DNA from: Ophryocystis elektroscirrha
Lineage: Eukaryota; Apicomplexa; Conoidasida; Neogregarinorida; Ophryocystidae
Length of the DNA: 64,000 bases
Reading direction: 5' to 3'
Assembly: GCA_030141585.1 (NCBI GenBank)
Contig: JAQIFP010000013.1
Span: 1-64,000 of the forward strand
Within the stretch, counting starts at the first letter, position 1, and the number at the start of each line of letters is the position of its first letter. The translations under genes were made by a program, and so were the position numbers. Shown here piece by piece: positions 38,097-49,598 of this stretch. A model generated the notes under the pieces. It made no database searches, had not been told where the DNA came from, and saw nothing but the letters and a program-made list of their open reading frames with translations.

Positions 38097-38495
38097 TTTT
38101 GACGTCTCAATTAAATGTTTCAGCGTATAAACCTTCTTATGTTTGCGTTGAACAATTTGCATATATATTGCCAAATATAGTATGAGCAAAAAAAATATTA
38201 ATTATATATATTATAAGTATTAAAAAAAAAAAAAAAAAGTCTAATATACATATATATTTATGTATATGTTTATATATATTATGTATTAAGGGATTATAAA
38301 ATGATTATAAATTATATTAACATTAAAAATTGAAATAAAATATATGTCAGTATAATAAATAGTTTTATATATATATTAATATATATAAACATATAGAGCT
38401 ATATAATTAATCACATCATCTTAAAAAAAAAAACCTTAAAAACCTAAAATATTCGTAAATTATATGATACATAAAAACATTGGAAAAACTAAATA
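38097..38495. other. Intergenic region between convergent genes
   Basis: 399 bp between the stops of RRP46 and the copper ATPase. It has an A-run at 38222-38237, TA-rich sequence and a second A-run near 38422-38433. Nothing else is seen. Confidence 0.6.
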
Positions 38496-41400
38496 TTACA
38501 CTAAATTAAGCATAGATTCTGACAATTTCATTTCTGGCGACTGTATACTGCATTTAAAAGCAGAAAGACGCAAAGAATTTAAAACGACAACTATTGAGCT
38601 AATTGCCATAAGGGAACCTGCTATAGAAGGCGGAAGCATTACTTGAGGATATAGAACCCCAGCAGCGACTGGAATAGCTACTAAATTGAAGATAACGGCC
38701 CATAAGTAATTTTGGTGGATTATAAAAATTGTTTTATTAGCAAGTTCCAAAAAATAAACCAAATTTAGTAGATTTGAGTCAATTAGTATAACGTCAGCAG
38801 CTTCCGCTGTTATTTGGGCTTTTGTGCCTATAGCGACACCAACGTTTGCTTCGGCTAAACTCGGGCCATCATTAATACCATCACCTATCATTAATACTCT
38901 TCGTGAGTTTTTATAATTTATCTCATTCCTTAGCTTCATTTCGTCATCTTCATACATAAACATTTTTTGATCTTTTATTTTATTATTTTTTTTTCTATAT
39001 ATTACATTAGAGAAAACCCTATATAGGTTGTATTTGAGTCTTTGGAAAAATCCAGTTTCTCTATTTTCAAATAAATACCTTTTACCGTTTGAGCGTTCAT
39101 TGTTATTTTTAAGAAAAGCAGTAAATTCGGTTTTTTCACTTGGCTTGGCTTGGTACTTTACATTTGAAAATGGAATGTTTAAACTGTTTGCTATATAATA
39201 TGCATTTCTCTTTGTATCTCCCGTACATAGCCAAAGTTCACAATTATAATTTTTTTTTAAAGTACTTAAAACAAGCTCTGCTTCTTTCCTTAGAGCATCA
39301 CGTAATATGTATGAAGTAACAATAGTATGGTTAATTGCTAAATATGTGATAGTTGAGCCCTTATGCTCGTCATTTTCCATTTCAAAAATTTTTTGGAATT
39401 CTTCATTACTGAAATACGGGTTTTCCTTAAAAGATTCCTTTAAATAATTAAGATTTCCAATAGCTATGGATAAATAAATTGGCTTATAAAACCATTCATG
39501 ACAATTTAATACACCGCTTATACCATTATCAGATATTTGATAAGATTCTACCGTGGCTAAACTTATATCATAACCTTGTGATTTTATGTAGGGCATAACT
39601 GCTTTAGCATAAAAATCTGTAAATGTTCTTGATATTAGATGTGTAGATACTTTCTGCTGCAAAGATGCTGTTAGCCAGAGTAAAAAAATGTCATGCGTTT
39701 CTGGAGTTTTGTTTTTATTATCTGTTAGATTCCCTCGAATAATTGATTCGTCATAATAAAATTTTTCCAAGGAAGACATGGGAAACTGTATTTTTTCATT
39801 ATATTTTAATTCCAAAATAAGTTTATTAAGAGTTGTCAACTGTATGTTTGGATCTTTGTCCACAGAAGATTTTTCCCATACTTTATTATCATTCGCTGTA
39901 TTTTGACGTAGGTTGTTTGTACCAATGTAAGAAAGGGTTAAATTTCCAGTGGTAAGTGTTCCGGTTTTGTCAAATATAATATCAGTTATCTGAGAATATA
40001 GACATATAGTAAATACTAAAAATTATATTTAATTTCTTCGATTGTAGATAGTCAAATAATATACATATGTACGCATATACATTTTAAATAAATTAATAAA
40101 TTGTTTATAAGTAATATAGGTATTATATAAAGTATAGAAAAGAAATTTGTTGTTCAATTTATTTAACTATCATATTTTATGTTTAATGAAGTAAATAGCT
40201 TCATAATTAATATATGTGTATATGTATAATTCACGTATAAATAACATTTATTTTTATTGTTATATATAAAAATATAACATGTGTACAATGCAGTGCCTTA
40301 TACAAAATTTTAGTATATATTGTATAAGGATTTATGTCTTAGTAAGAGGTGATTAATTTATTATGAAACTTACACGTTGCGAAGCTTGTTGTATAACATC
40401 TGTATTTCGTATAAGAATTCCATGTTTACATGCCACTCCTGTAGACAAAGCAACGGCAGTAGAAGTAGCCAAACCTAATGCGCATGGACAGGCAACCGCA
40501 ATAACAGAAATAGCAAATTGGAAAGCAAGAATATACTTTGGCTTATGAATTTCCGTTACAAGTTCGGTTCTTGAAAGATACCAAATCCAGAAAAAAAAAG
40601 TAATCAAAGAAATCAATAAAATGCACGGAACAAACCATTGTGAGATTTTATCTGCAACTACTTGTGTATACGATTTTTTAGAATTCGCGAGTTCAACAAG
40701 TGTTTTTATTTGCCCCAGAAATGTATTGTTGTCTATGTCTGTTACTTTGAAACAAAGAGTTCCAGTTTCTACGATAGAACCGGCATATACTTTGTCTCCC
40801 ACTGATTTAGCAATACTGGTAGATTCACCGGTCAGAACAGATTCGTTAATGGTCAAATGATTGAAGATTTTCTGAAATAAACGATAGCAAATCAAAAAAG
40901 TCAAATAAATTATTTATCTATTATAATATATACCGCATAAATTATATGCCCATAATACTATTATTACATTCAAACTGTTCGGTGAAAATATTTTGAGTAT
41001 AATCTTACAAGTTTGTAAGATTTTATATATATATATATATACATACATACATTTATTCATATATTTTGTATATACTTATATATATATATATATATATTTA
41101 TTTATAAGTACATTAATATATATATATATAACTATATATACTGCGTATATATGTATTTATGTAAATGTTTTAATTATATATAAACATTAATTAGAAATAA
41201 GTACCTCAACATATCCATCTGCCGGTACAGATGTAGAGGGGTACGCAAGAACAATATCATTTATCTGAATGAGAGCTGTAGGAATTTCTATTTGCTTTAG
41301 ATTAGAGAAATCTTGATCAAACACAACAGAATTATGTGTTCTTAAAAAAAAATCATTTTCATGACAGAGAATTATGCATTCTTTTTTTTGTGAAGAATGA

Positions 41401-43034
41401 AGACGATTTATAGTTCGACAATTTTTTAGTTTAACTTTTGCTTCAATATACTACAACAACATCAAAAGTAAAAAGACGACTTACTTTTCCGATTAGAAGT
41501 ACAGTTATAAGAACTGCAGGGGTTTCGAAATAATGAGGTATAAACGTGTAATAGTTTTCATAAGTAGCCACTGCACCGTGTCCGATTATATGCATTTGAT
41601 GCGGGGAAGATGATGTAGCATACACAATACTAAAAATAACCGATGCCACCGAATAAAAATATGCCAAGTTCGTACTTAGCGAAACAAGTAAATCCATAGT
41701 CATGTATCGTTTTTTCAGCATCTAATATATATACAACCAATTATTGAACTTACGATAAAAGCATTTTTGTGAAACTGCCATCCGCAAATAAAATGGATTG
41801 GTGTCGTCAAAATAAACATAACCAAAGAGCAGACATTCATTTTTTTGATTATGTTTGCTCTATCAGGTTATTTGGTTTATAACAATAAATTACCGAAGAA
41901 AATGCGGAAGTTTTTCATGCGGCGTCATCGCCATAACGGCGACTATGATAGTTGGAATAATACACCATAATAATTTTAGTTTAACTGAATCAAATTCATC
42001 TTTTATGCTCTGAAGAAAATAAAGATTATGTAAATTACATCTGTATTGCTACTAAATATTATTTCCACTGCATATTATTCAAATTATTTTATTCTTTGTA
42101 TACACTCGAATGAATATTTATTTATATATATAAATAAATATATATTAAAGAATTTATTTAATAGTTGAAAAACATATGATATTTTGTATAAATAATATGA
42201 TAAAATTTATAATATAATTTATTTGGATCATATTTTTGTTACTATATTTTATGATCTATCGATAATGTAATATTTAATGAATAAATGATATATTTAATAA
42301 TAATGTTTAATAATTAATGTTTGAAAAAATTAAATTATATTTATTTACTTGTTCAGCGTGATTAAATACTTCTGGTTTAATTGTATAATTCTGAAGTTTG
42401 TTTAATATGTTCGTATAAAGGAAACGTGCTCCAATAACATGAGGGTTGTAACATATTAGTAGAAATAAGTTTTTCTTCTTATTAATGAAGTTACAGGTAA
42501 AAACGCCATGAATTTTCTTCAGGAGATCAATAACTCCATATATTTCTTTAATATGAGGGTCACGAAAGAAATAGCTTGATTTATTTATGCTGGTTAATTT
42601 GAAGGTGACCAAAGCGCTGCATACTGGAGTTAAATCACTTTTGGACGCTGTGGTGACGTCTGACAAATCACTTCCCAGCGGAGAAAGTGAAGAATATTGA
42701 GATTTGACTGTATTATGTGAAAGTTTAAGTAAAGTGGCGTCGAAACCCAAAGTTCGAATTTCTTCGCATAGCTGTTCAACTGTTATATCGTTTAAATCAA
42801 TATCACAAGAAGCTTGGCTGCTAACAAGGTTCACAGAAGCCGAGTAAACTCCTTTAAGGCTTTTTATGTGGTTTTCCAATGTACTCACACATGCAGCACA
42901 TGTAATACCTTAAACATAAAATTTAAGTATATGTATATATATATCACCATTGTGAATTTATATTAATACAGTTTTTGTATACCTGTTATAAGAACTTCAG
43001 CGGTTGTTTTTTGGGGAGTTTTATTTTCAGTCAT
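38496..43034 (-). CDS. P1B-type copper-transporting ATPase
   Basis: 1,102 residues in eight exons (42983-43034, 42349-42908, 41894-42009, 41754-41859, 41485-41721, 41205-41450, 40374-40871, 38496-39989), length a multiple of three. Order: one HMA metal-binding domain with GITCAACV split across the first intron; eight membrane segments; actuator loop TGES (about residue 470); the CPC metal site in VACPCALGLATS; DKTGTLT phosphorylation site near 39950; CTGDTKRNA (usually TGDN) and GDGINDGPSLAEA hinge. CPC plus a Cys-x-x-Cys HMA indicates Cu+ export, probably across the secretory pathway. Odd points: the conserved SEHP of the N-domain reads STHL, and GDGINDSPAL reads GDGINDGPSL. The N-domain is long, with low-complexity inserts. 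Confidence 0.9.
40023..40340. other. AT-rich intron of the copper ATPase
   Basis: Intron 39990-40373 contains unstructured AT-rich sequence with no array longer than a few TATA units. No gene is seen. Confidence 0.5.
41000..41200. repeat. TA-rich block in a copper-ATPase intron
   Basis: Several TA-dinucleotide runs (about 41020-41045, 41078-41105 and 41117-41140) within the intron 40872-41204. Confidence 0.75.
42010..42348. other. AT-rich intron of the copper ATPase
   Basis: 339-nt intron with dispersed TATATAAATAAATATATA motifs near 42125-42150. Nothing else is seen. Confidence 0.5.
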
Positions 43035-43429
43035 TCAAAAACTCTCAATATATATTTTCAAGTTTTATTTAAAAGCATAATTACTTTTCTAATGAATGCC
43101 GGTGTACTCAAAATTTTTTTTTTCTGAAATATTCTTCTTGGCAAAGCAATTTTTTTTTTTTGTTTATAATTTGTACTACAAACTATTTATTTTATGAGTT
43201 CTTTCAATAAATTTAATACTATCTTATATTTTTCTTAATTGAAATAGTCAATTAAAACAATTAATTTCAGTTTTAAGTATGTCTTTATCGAAATATGATT
43301 ATAATAGCTTTAACGGCTATAATCAATTATTTAATAACTTTTTTTTTTTTTTAAAAAAAAAAACTGAATAATATTACAAACTATAAATTAAACCATGACA
43401 TACAGTAGGTACTGTATTTTATAAAAAAT
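43035..43429. other. Intergenic region between divergent genes
   Basis: 395 bp with T-runs (43118-43127, 43151-43160, 43340-43352) and an adjacent A-run (43353-43363) that together form a short A/T hairpin. It is the only place for the promoters of the copper ATPase and the next orphan. Confidence 0.6.
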
Positions 43430-44291
43430 ATGATCAATTTTGATGTTGAGCTTCCTGTAAGTAGTTTGTTGGGAAAAACAGCTGACTCTCTTGAATTTAA
43501 AAATTTTATTAATAAATTAGAGTCTCTTTTTTTGGAAAAAACAAAGAAAAATTTGGCTTCAGATAAGGAAAACTTCAAAGATCATTATTTTATTAGTAAG
43601 AAAAAAAAAAAAAAAAAAGTTAAAGATATTAGAGCATTTGGGCTAAGTTTTTGTTTTATTAACAATAAATTAGATGCCATACATGTCATACGTACTAACC
43701 CTTCATATTCTCCTTGCCCTCTAAAATTACCTATGGGTATAGAACTATCAATGAAAGCGAGGGATGTTGTTATGAGATTTGGCGAGCCCGACAAAAAATC
43801 CGGAGGTGGCTTCATACCTGTATGCATAACTTATTTAAAGTTGCAGCCTCAAGTCGAGGTAAAGAAAATAAAAATTACCTTTATATACACATATCAATAT
43901 TTATAAACATACGAACGGAATATTATTAGATTATTAATGTAATTAAGGAATTCTATCTATAAATTTTTTTAGAATTATAATACTTTAAAGGAATATATAT
44001 ATATATATATATATATTTGTGTTTATATATTTAAGCGTACAAAAAAAAAAAAAAACTTTTTATTTTTAAAAAGTAAATATCGGGAATCAATATATATGGC
44101 TTTAAAATCAAATTAAATAATTAAGTACATGTAGACGTATTTTAATATAGTAAATATGTTGGGCTATAATACTAAAGATCTTCTTAAATAAAAAAAAAGG
44201 TTTTAATTAGTGTATCATTGATTAGTTTGACTTTATATCTGGAAACTGGAGTGATCCTACAAACCAAATAAGTGAAGTGGCATTTTTTTGA
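43430..44291 (+). CDS. Small conserved-looking orphan with C-terminal FDF...DP motif
   Basis: Two exons (43430-43858, 44226-44291), 164 residues if a possible 24-nt intron (43596-43619) is kept, 156 if it is spliced. The N-terminal part is helical (LEFKNFINKLESLFLEK). The C-terminal part has an alpha/beta look: FGLSFCFIN, MGIELSMKARDVVMRFGEPD, GGGFIPVCITYLKL and, from exon 2, FDFISGNWSDPTNQIS. The FGEPDKKSGGG turn followed by ITYxxL and FDF resembles small bacterial immunity- or SUKH-like folds that act as modules in other proteins, but I cannot assign it. The poly-Lys in the retained form would come only from the A-run. The stop lies 7 bp from the DOHH start. Confidence 0.6.
43596..43619 (+). 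other. Candidate 24-nt poly-A intron, length divisible by three
   Basis: GTAAG followed by eighteen A and ending AG, with frame-neutral length. Retained, it encodes a run of Lys; spliced, it removes it. It matches the style of proven introns nearby, but the sequence alone cannot decide. Confidence 0.45.
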
Positions 44292-44298
44292 AGGCAAA

Positions 44299-45351
44299 AT
44301 GACTGACGAAGTAACAGTTGAAGAAATTGCTAAAATACTTGTTGACAAAAATCAGCCAATTGAAAAAAAAGTACGGTATCTTTTTATGGCTAAGCACATT
44401 CCTACGGAAGAAGCTGTAAATGCTTTAGTCCCCGTTTTATCTGACAGCTCCTTCCTTTTAGCGTAATTTTTTTTTTTTTTACTCTTTCATCATTAGTCAT
44501 GAAACAGCTTACGTTCTTGGACAAATGCAGCACAAATCTGCTATACCACATCTTGTAAAAGTTCTTCAAGATACTTCTGCCAACGATGTTATTAGACACG
44601 AAGTACTTTTTTTTTCTTTTTTTTTTTAGTATTTTTAATAGGCAGCCGAAGCTTTAGCAGCAATTGGAGAACCGGAATCATTGAAAGTTCTTGAGCAGTA
44701 TCTGAATGATGAATACAGTTGCGTTCGAGATACCTGTTATTTAGCATTAAAATCACTTGAAGCAAAATGTTCAGATACCGAAAAAAAAAAAAAAACCAAC
44801 CAAATATATCAAACGGTAGATCCAGTGGCAGGAATTCCGTCAGACTTATTGAAGTTGTCTACTGCAGAAATTAGAGATATTTTATTAAATGAAAAGACCG
44901 AGCTTCAATTAAGATATCAAGCATTGTTTGCCCTTAGAGATAGACACAATGACGCAAAAGCGCACGATGCTATCATAGAATCGTTAAAAGATACCAAATC
45001 AGCTTTATTCCGCCATGAAGTGCGATATTTACTTTTTATTTTTTTATTTTTTTAGGTTGCTTTTGTACTAGGACAAATTCAGCACCCTGCTTCTTTGAAG
45101 CCTTTAGTAGCAGCATTAAAAGCTGAGGAAGAACACCCAATGGTTAGACACGAAGCTGCTGTTGCTATAGGTTCTGTTCTTGCAGTCAATAGAGATTCAG
45201 CTGATTCTAACCTCGCACTTCAAACATTGTAAGTATTAAATAAAAAAAAAAAAAAAAAAATAGGAAGGAATATTCCACCAATCCATGTAGAATGGTAGCC
45301 GAAAGCTGCTTAGTGGCTTTAGACACTATTGGAAATAAGGAATTGTTCTAA
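44299..45351 (+). CDS. DOHH: Deoxyhypusine hydroxylase (DOHH)
   Basis: 302 residues in five exons (44299-44462, 44497-44602, 44642-45019, 45056-45228, 45264-45351), exactly the human length. It is a HEAT-repeat dyad with the four di-iron His-Glu pairs: HETAYVLGQ (56-57), [11 protein letters not shown] (89-90), RHEVAFVLGQ (215-216) and [12 protein letters not shown] (248-249). DOHH hydroxylates deoxyhypusine on eIF5A to make hypusine, in the cytosol. I start at 44299, as the frame before it opens only with GTG. All four introns are 34-39 nt; three of the splice junctions fall in or next to HE motifs, so each repeat is nearly one exon. A KKKKK insertion sits between the halves at an A-run (about 44780). 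Confidence 0.97.
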
Positions 45352-46065
45352 TAATATGTTGCTTAGTATATTTTTATTCCTAAAAAGGACAATTAAAATG
45401 TGTAATTTCGTTGATTTTGAAGCTTTTTTTTTTTAGTTTTAGTGCAAAAAATAAAGTATGATATATGTGAATAAATTAACGATATATTTATAAACTAAAG
45501 AAGATTCTTTTTTTTTTTATAAAAAGTACATTATTAAAGCGTTAGTAAAATATTAGTTAAACTTATAACACTCAAGAATAATTAACACTAAGGAGAGTTA
45601 TTGACAGTGAAGGTTGGGCTAATATACAGAGTAAGATAATTTCTGAGTTTTATCATAGACGTAAACGAATTAATATTTAATTATTAAGGACAGCGGGAAA
45701 ATCTAATATTATATTAAACTAGATATATTAACAACATGCATATAAACTGTAGATATTCTTTGTTTTGGATCTACATAATCACGTTCTGTCAAAAAAAAGT
45801 AGTAACAAGCAATATTCCGAAAAAAAAGAAGAATATTTAGTGAAAAAAAAACCGAGTATTAAACTTATAGTTATATAATAAAGATTAATATGAGCATATA
45901 TTGAATAAATAAGTTTAAAAGTTCTTATTTTTAGTGAATAAAGAATGATAAGTGATCATAAGATGTAGTGTTTAAGTACATGTCATCTAAAAAAGATTGC
46001 CGACGCATGCAGCATACATCTTAGTGTGCATTTAATCAGGACTTGTACCTTTATTATATATTATA
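45352..46065. other. Intergenic region between DOHH and the alveolin
   Basis: 714 bp, AT-rich, less TA-repetitive than other gaps, with T- and A-runs. It should contain the alveolin promoter. No RNA gene or open frame is seen. Confidence 0.6.
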
Positions 46066-47900
46066 ATGACAAGTGTTACGCCAATGGCGTCTGAACAGAA
46101 TAACCGTACTGCAGCTTCCACCGACCCAACTGTAGATAATACAAATTATAAAGTATACTTACTTATTATGTGCTCATATCTATCTTTAGTTGCTCAGCGA
46201 TAAACAAATGTCTCCAAGTATTAGATTTCCGACTTCAGCTGGTAAGATTATAAATAACAAAAAAAAAAAAAAAAAAACTTTTAATTGAACTCACTTACCA
46301 ACTTTTTTTTTCAGAAACTGCAAAATACACCTCTAAAAACGATGTAGAGGTAATTAATGTGGAGAAGGTTGTAGAAGTTCCTGAAATTAATGTTGTCACA
46401 CATTATGAAGAAAAAGAAATTTTTGAAGATAGATTTATTGAAAAGTTAGGACCCAAACAGACGCAAAATGTTGTGTTGAAACGTCGTTTGATATATGACA
46501 TTCCACCTGGAGTAAGTTTAGTTAGATAAAATAAAAAAGAATTCATAAAAAAAAAAAAAATTACTGTATTTTAGCCAGAGAACGTTATCCGTTATCATGA
46601 TAAAGAAGTTCCTGTAGTAGTTGCTCAAACAATACAGCCAATCATTGGAGAATCATCGGAAACATTACCAATTGAAGTGTACGAATACGAGCCAGAAGTA
46701 GTGCCTGTTGACGTACATGTAGCTGTTCCTGTTGATACTAAGATAGTTGCTTCGGGAGTTGAACAGGAATACCATACAAATGTTTCAATTCCTCCTGCTC
46801 AATTTAACTCTATTTTAGCAGCGCTTAACACTCATGTAGACCAATCTATTACACCGTTACCTTTCATAAAAGAAGGGGACAATATTCCTATGCTTAATCT
46901 GAAAGAAAACTATTTCCAATGCTTAAACCCAGAAATACTGAATAATTTACAGGTATGCGTAGTATAGTGGTTTTTTTTTTTTTTATTTTATATGTTTTTT
47001 AAAAGTTTAATTATTTAAACTTTCTTTTTATCTTATTTTTTTTTTTTTTTCAGACAAAAACCGAGATTATCAAGCAGCAACAACAACAGCAGCAACCCAC
47101 TGTGAAACAGGAGGTTTCCAATAAAAAAGCTTCAACTACATCAAGCGTAAACTTGAAAGAATTATCGCACCAAACATACCAATCTTTGTATGAATATCCA
47201 CAGCAGGCACAACGAGAGGTTAAAACCTATCACCAACATGCACAGCAAACAGACCCAGAATACGTCAGCGTTCAGCACATTTCCCAACAATCTGTGCCGG
47301 TGATTCGTTCTCAGCCAAATGTGCACATACAAGCGCCAGTTGTAACAACAGTTTACTCAACTACACCTGATAATCTAAACTCAACAGCTTGCGTAGCCCC
47401 TGCTATGGTTTATCCATCAAAACCTACAATAGGTGCTTATGCCACCATAGACCAAGATAAAGTCCATCAAAACATGTATAAGACATCTATTGAATACCCA
47501 CAAAAAGAATATGTTCCGATGAACATTCAATACGCCACTATTCCTACATCTCGAGAGAATTCTAAGGTTATTGCCAAAGGTAATTCAAATTAAAAAAAAA
47601 AATAAAAAGTAGTTAGTGCTTCAAAATAAAAAAGTCATGATTAAATTTTTAGATTGGTTTAATATTCCTAGCTATTTTTAATCATAAAATTAATAAAATA
47701 TATATAAATAATTTAAAAACGGGTGTTGTTGGTTTTTTTCTTAATTATAATGAAGCTTAATCTTATAAATGAATATCTCTAAAATATATATAACCTTGTT
47801 TTTTTTTTTAGAAAAAGTAGGATGCTGTTCTAGTGGTCAAAAAGTGGAAAATAGACCTAAAGAAGAAAATAAGAAAAAATGCCGTGCTTGCCGTTGCTAA
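46066..47900 (+). CDS. Alveolin-family inner membrane complex protein
   Basis: 442 residues in six exons (46066-46152, 46190-46241, 46315-46511, 46575-46952, 47054-47579, 47812-47900), length a multiple of three. Exons 3-4 carry the Val/Pro/Glu-rich alveolin domain: VEKVVEVPEINVVTHYEE, FIEKLGPKQT, EVPVVVAQTIQP and YEPEVVPVDVHVAVPVDT. Exon 5 is Gln/His/Ser/Thr-rich (QQQQQQQ near its start). The C-terminus has GCCSSG and ends CRACRC, Cys clusters of the type palmitoylated in IMC proteins. Alveolins form the subpellicular network under the alveolar sacs and mark the organism as an alveolate. The tails are low-complexity, as usual for the family; which alveolin paralogue this is cannot be told. 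Confidence 0.85.
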
Positions 47901-48104
47901 ATGTATTTCATGTGTTATGTTTATTATGTATTCAAACTGATTATTTAATTTTTTTACAATTTGTAAAAATTACTTTTTGCCTATAAAACTAATAAAAATA
48001 CTTTAAAATAAAAAAAAAAAGAAAAATAAAACAGTCACTTTTCATAATCAATTTATAAAAGTTTTGAGAACGTATTCTTTTAAAGCTAATTATTATCATA
48101 ATAA

Positions 48105-49471
48105 ATGAACAAACTCGAAGAAAAAGAAATTAAAATATACGCAGATGGCGTTTTCGATCTTACGCATTATGGTAACAATTAAAATTTTTATATAAAAATA
48201 TTTATTAGGTCATTTTAATGCTTTAAAACAGGCCAAAGCTAAAGGAAACTGCCTTTACGTGGGCGTCATATCCGATGAAGAAGTAAAAAAAGCCAAAGGC
48301 ATGTATCCAATATTTCCTCATTATGAACGGGTCAAAATCATACAAGCATGTCGATGGGTCGATGATATTATTCCTATGGCCCCATACGATGTTACTTTAG
48401 AATATTTTAATTCCTTAGGCTGTGATTATGTTGCACATGGTGATGATTTAGCTTTAAATGAAAACGGAAAGGTAAAAAAAAAAAAAAAAAACCTAAAAAA
48501 AGGATTGTTATGAACAAGTTAGAACTGCCAATTTATTAGCTATATTCAAAAGAACTGAAGGTGTATCTACAACACAAATGATCATTGATTTACTGCAAGA
48601 TAAAAGTAAAAAAAAAAAACAAAAACTAAAAGTAGGTAATTATAAGTACCCTTTGAAATATATTGTTGAACCCGTATGCCTGAAAGATTACATAATGATG
48701 AATAGTGTAAGTAAAAACAACTAAAGAAAATCATCAAGATTTATCCGCTATGCGAGAATTATTTTGATCCTATACTTAACTTTGATAAAACAGATTGTGG
48801 AAAAAGAAAGAAAACTATTTACTTGTGTGGTTCTTTTACAATATTGCACGGTATTCTTTTTTTTTTTTCTTGAATCCTTTAGTGGGTCACGTCTCTTTAT
48901 TTGAAGAAATTAAACAATTAGGACACCATGTTGTTGTTGGCTTAATAAGTAAGATTCATATTACATTATTCTGAATCCACAGCTAGCGAAGCTCCTCAAA
49001 AAAGTCCCAAAGAAGTAAATTATTCTATTTTGCACCGTTCAGCAACACTTGCAGGTAAAAAAAAAAAAAAGAAAAGTTTTTAGCGCTAAAATATGTGGAT
49101 GACATTATTATAAATGTGCCATTACATGTCGATGAAGCTTTTATGAAGAAATTTGATATTGATATTATAGCGGTTGAATCTTCTTTTAACAATAATTTAA
49201 CTCTTTATGAGCAGCAGCTACTTAAAGATAATCGGTTGATTATTTACCCCAAAGAAAAATATGTAATACGTAAATTATGTTATAGCTTTTATTAGTATAA
49301 AGAAGTGAACAATGATGCCATAAAAAACCGCATTTTAAATTTCAAAATTATGGACGAAAGTGTTTTTAATTATCGGTACTTTTTTTTTTTTTTATATCTT
49401 TTAGGCTATCAAAAAACATTGGAGATAATAATAATTTTTGTCATAAAAGTTTAATTAACATTAAACTGTAA
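48105..49471 (+). CDS. CTP:phosphoethanolamine cytidylyltransferase
   Basis: About 373 residues in nine exons with introns of 20-37 nt. It has two cytidylyltransferase domains: the first with YADGVFDLTHYGHFNALKQA (HYGH split over intron 1), the second with YLCGSFTILHVGHVSLFEE (HVGH split over the intron 48851-48882). KRTEGVSTTQMIIDLL gives the RTxGxSTT motif of the first domain; the second lacks a clear copy. Two HxGH domains identify ECT (PCYT2) of the Kennedy pathway, making CDP-ethanolamine in the cytosol. Exons: 48105-48171, 48209-48471, 48503-48706, 48727-48850, 48883-48948, 48983-49054, 49084-49262, 49296-49375, 49405-49471. A further 27-nt intron (48606-48632) may be spliced. Confidence 0.95.
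48606..48632 (+). other. Candidate 27-nt poly-A intron, frame neutral
   Basis: GTAAAAA..., then ACAAAAACTAAAAG. Retained, it gives SKKKKQKLK in the linker between the two ECT domains; spliced, it is removed without changing frame. A near-identical intron in the helicase gene (21535-21563) must be spliced, as it contains an in-frame stop. Confidence 0.5.
48707..48726 (+). other. 20-nt intron (or 32-nt with a later acceptor)
   Basis: Donor GTAAGT at 48707. The first AG ends at 48726, giving 20 nt; the next ends at 48738, giving 32 nt. Reading through meets an in-frame TAA, so splicing is needed; both acceptors keep the frame. If the first is used, it is among the shortest spliceosomal introns known. 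Confidence 0.7.
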
Positions 49472-49598
49472 GCTAATTTTTATTTTTTTTTTCAAAATAA
49501 ATCTATGGAGAGAAGTTTGAACAAGTAGCAATGTGATGTCTTTCTGGGCCTGCTGTGCAGTAGGATTAAATCGCTGGGAAAAAAAAAAAAAGTAAATA

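Noticed and set aside
43579..43630. Frameshift or sequencing error at a long A-run
   Set aside because: The run is bounded by GTAAG and AG and has a length divisible by three; it is equally explained as an intron or as coding Lys, so no error is needed.
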